From Latescibacteria bacterium UBA6620 (lineage in GTDB: Bacteria; Latescibacterota; UBA2968): a stretch of DNA of 64,000 nucleotides. The notes below the pieces were generated by a model. That model ran no database searches, was not told the DNA's origin, and saw only the letters and a list, made by a program, of their open reading frames with translations. The stretch is taken from positions 62,001 through 126,000 of the forward strand of contig DJHM01000047.1 of the NCBI GenBank assembly GCA_002433075.1, written 5' to 3'. Positions 62,850-64,000 of this stretch are shown piece by piece. The position numbers and the translations under genes are program-made. Position 1 is the stretch's first letter; every line of letters begins with the position of its first letter.

Positions 62850-64000
62850 GGGGGTGATCCATTCACGCGGAGGGTGCGTTCGGTCTGGGGTTGTTCGGTC
62901 GCGACGAGGTCAGTCACACGGACTGTGATATCGACGAACTTCGCGTCGAGTTCGGGCAGCGAAAGGCTGATGTGCATCGACTCGTCGGACGTTGTGCCGG
63001 TGTGCTCGTAGGAAACCGATGATGAGATCTCCGCAGGGTCGCCTCCCAGAAGGCGGCCCAGTGCGGCTACGACCGTGACGCGCGATCTGGCGGATGTCTC
63101 GTAGTCGAGACGATAGCGCGTTCGCCCGAACTCGTCCCGTGCCAGGTTATAGATTTCGAAATAGAGATGGGCCAGCCCTTCCTGTAAACGACTCGTGGGC
63201 AGAGGAAGGACGTCCAGGTCGCCCTTCGTGAAGGGGTTTGGCCCCCGGGTCTGACTGATCCGACCTGCCAGCTCGAGGTCGCTGATCAGGAGCTCGTTCC
63301 CGCTGAGGTCGGGAATGGTCACGAGCGACTTGTGAATCTGCAGGTTGCCGGTCTCGGGGTCTCGTACCTGCAATGCCAGAAAGTAGTCGCCGGGATCGAT
63401 CGATTCGTCGATCTGGTCGATATACAGATCGCCTTCGGAGGGCCTGGAGATGAGTCGCTTTTCGACCGTTCCCTGGATCGTCCGAATCAGCCGCCAATCC
63501 CAGTTGTAGAGGGCAAGCCGGGTTTCAAGCTGGATCTCTCGCCCGTGGGCGATTTCGCTCGTGGGGAGGCCGAAATAAACTTCCTGGCGAGTGCTCTCGT
63601 TGACATCCCTGAATCCAGCCTTGGTCACGAACAAGCTCAGGGGCTCACCGCCATACGGGTAGTCGTAAATCGAAGGGTTGTCGCCCACGATGCGACTCAC
63701 GACGACTTCGGGTGACATCTGTCGCCAGAGCAGAGGATACCTCGACCCGGGTGGCGGCACGGCGAATTCGTAAAACCCCTTCCCAATCTCGTCTATGAAC
63801 GTGACTTCGAAGCCACCGGCGATCTCTCCATAGATCCAGCTCACCCACTTGTAGCCCGATTCGACGCCGTCGGTGAAGATGGTGGTTCTTCTGGGCAACG
63901 GGAAGGTTGGGATGCCCCGAATCTCGACGGTGGAGGCGTAGGCGCCCCCGATACTAGCGCCCAGGTTCTGCGCAGGCAGCACCTCGATCAGCGCGTTATG
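62846..64000 (-). CDS. GWxTD-family paralogue, 5' end beyond the window
   Basis: At least 384 codons; the frame is open to the window end, so the start is outside. The visible part parallels the C-terminal half of the gene at 60294: SWIYGEIAGGFEVTFIDEIG against WIYGDILDGFEITFIDEFG, then the DLDVLPLPTSRLQEGLAHLY region and the final VTDLVATEQPQTERTLRVN. Adjacent overlapping paralogues indicate tandem duplication. Whether TPR repeats also precede it cannot be seen. Confidence 0.8.
   Translation of the reverse strand, partial: HNALIEVLPAQNLGASIGGAYASTVEIRGIPTFPLPRRTTIFTDGVESGYKWVSWIYGEIAGGFEVTFIDEIGKGFYEFAVPPPGSRYPLLWRQMSPEVVVSRIVGDNPSIYDYPYGGEPLSLFVTKAGFRDVNESTRQEVYFGLPTSEIAHGREIQLETRLALYNWDWRLIRTIQGTVEKRLISRPSEGDLYIDQIDESIDPGDYFLALQVRDPETGNLQIHKSLVTIPDLSGNELLISDLELAGRISQTRGPNPFTKGDLDVLPLPTSRLQEGLAHLYFEIYNLARDEFGRTRYRLDYETSARSRVTVVAALGRLLGGDPAEISSSVSYEHTGTTSDESMHISLSLPELDAKFVDITVRVTDLVATEQPQTERTLRVNGSPP

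Noticed and set aside
1..64000. CRISPR arrays, insertion sequences, prophage or att sites
   Set aside because: No regularly spaced repeats, transposase, integrase or phage genes were seen by reading; pseudogenes here are not linked to mobile elements.

Overview
The window looks like a chromosome segment from an uncultivated bacterium of the FCB / Latescibacterota / Eisenbacteria / Gemmatimonadota type. This is an inference from gene content, not a database match: GWxTD-domain proteins, NHL-repeat surface proteins ending in EF-hand (dockerin-like) modules, a large VCBS/ASPIC protein ending in a FlgD-Ig/T9SS-type sorting domain (NPFNPET motif), an internalin-like LRR lipoprotein, a Cys-type sulfatase and a formylglycine-enzyme-like lipoprotein. 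Base composition is moderately GC-rich and codon use looks uniform. I saw no rRNA, tRNA, CRISPR array, transposase or prophage.

Layout. (1) 0-10 kb, + strand: smc, a decayed LRR lipoprotein gene, a very large VCBS/ASPIC surface protein, and a small cohesin/dockerin-like protein. A bidirectional terminator closes this block. (2) 10-38 kb, - strand: one long flagellar cluster. Its transcriptional order runs flgB, small unknown, lytic transglycosylase, fliE, fliF, fliH, fliI, fliJ, motE-like, fliK, flgD, flagellar operon protein, flgE, flbD, motA, motB, second motB, fliN, fliO, fliP, fliQ, fliR, flhB, flhA, flhF, flhG, fliA, an HDOD protein, a histidine kinase, a DUF2802-like membrane protein, a lipoprotein, and a second FliK-like protein. 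flgC, fliG, fliL and fliM are absent from the places where they normally sit. (3) 38-40 kb, +: modB and modC without modA. (4) 40.3-43.7 kb: a damaged block with a frameshifted formylglycine-enzyme-type lipoprotein, a frameshifted CBS-domain gene and a sulfatase pseudogene with several lesions. (5) 43.7-47.3 kb, -: a small receiver protein, a helical protein, a PAS histidine kinase and an NtrC-type sigma-54 activator. (6) 47.6-50.3 kb, -: an SDR, an EpmA-like lysyl-tRNA-synthetase paralogue and a histidine-phosphatase-fold protein that lacks its catalytic RHG motif. (7) 50.5-51.7 kb, +: a cohesin/dockerin-like surface protein. (8) 51.8-64 kb, -: an MBL hydrolase, a BMP-type ABC permease and ATPase, a TPR protein, an amidase, two NHL proteins and two GWxTD paralogues; the last runs off the window.

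How it fits together. Two promoter regions on the flagellar - strand, upstream of flgB and of fliO, each carry a near-consensus sigma-54 promoter with exact GG-N10-GC spacing. Each also has, further upstream, the same 20-bp AT-rich element (18 of 20 identical). With the NtrC-type activator and kinase 6 kb away, this suggests a sigma-54-driven flagellar regulon with its enhancer sites visible. flhA has a separate sigma-70-like promoter and leads into flhF, flhG and fliA. The broken LRR lipoprotein (3.8 kb) and the formylglycine-enzyme-type lipoprotein (40.3 kb) share the same N-terminal module, which points to a lipoprotein family with exchangeable C-terminal domains.
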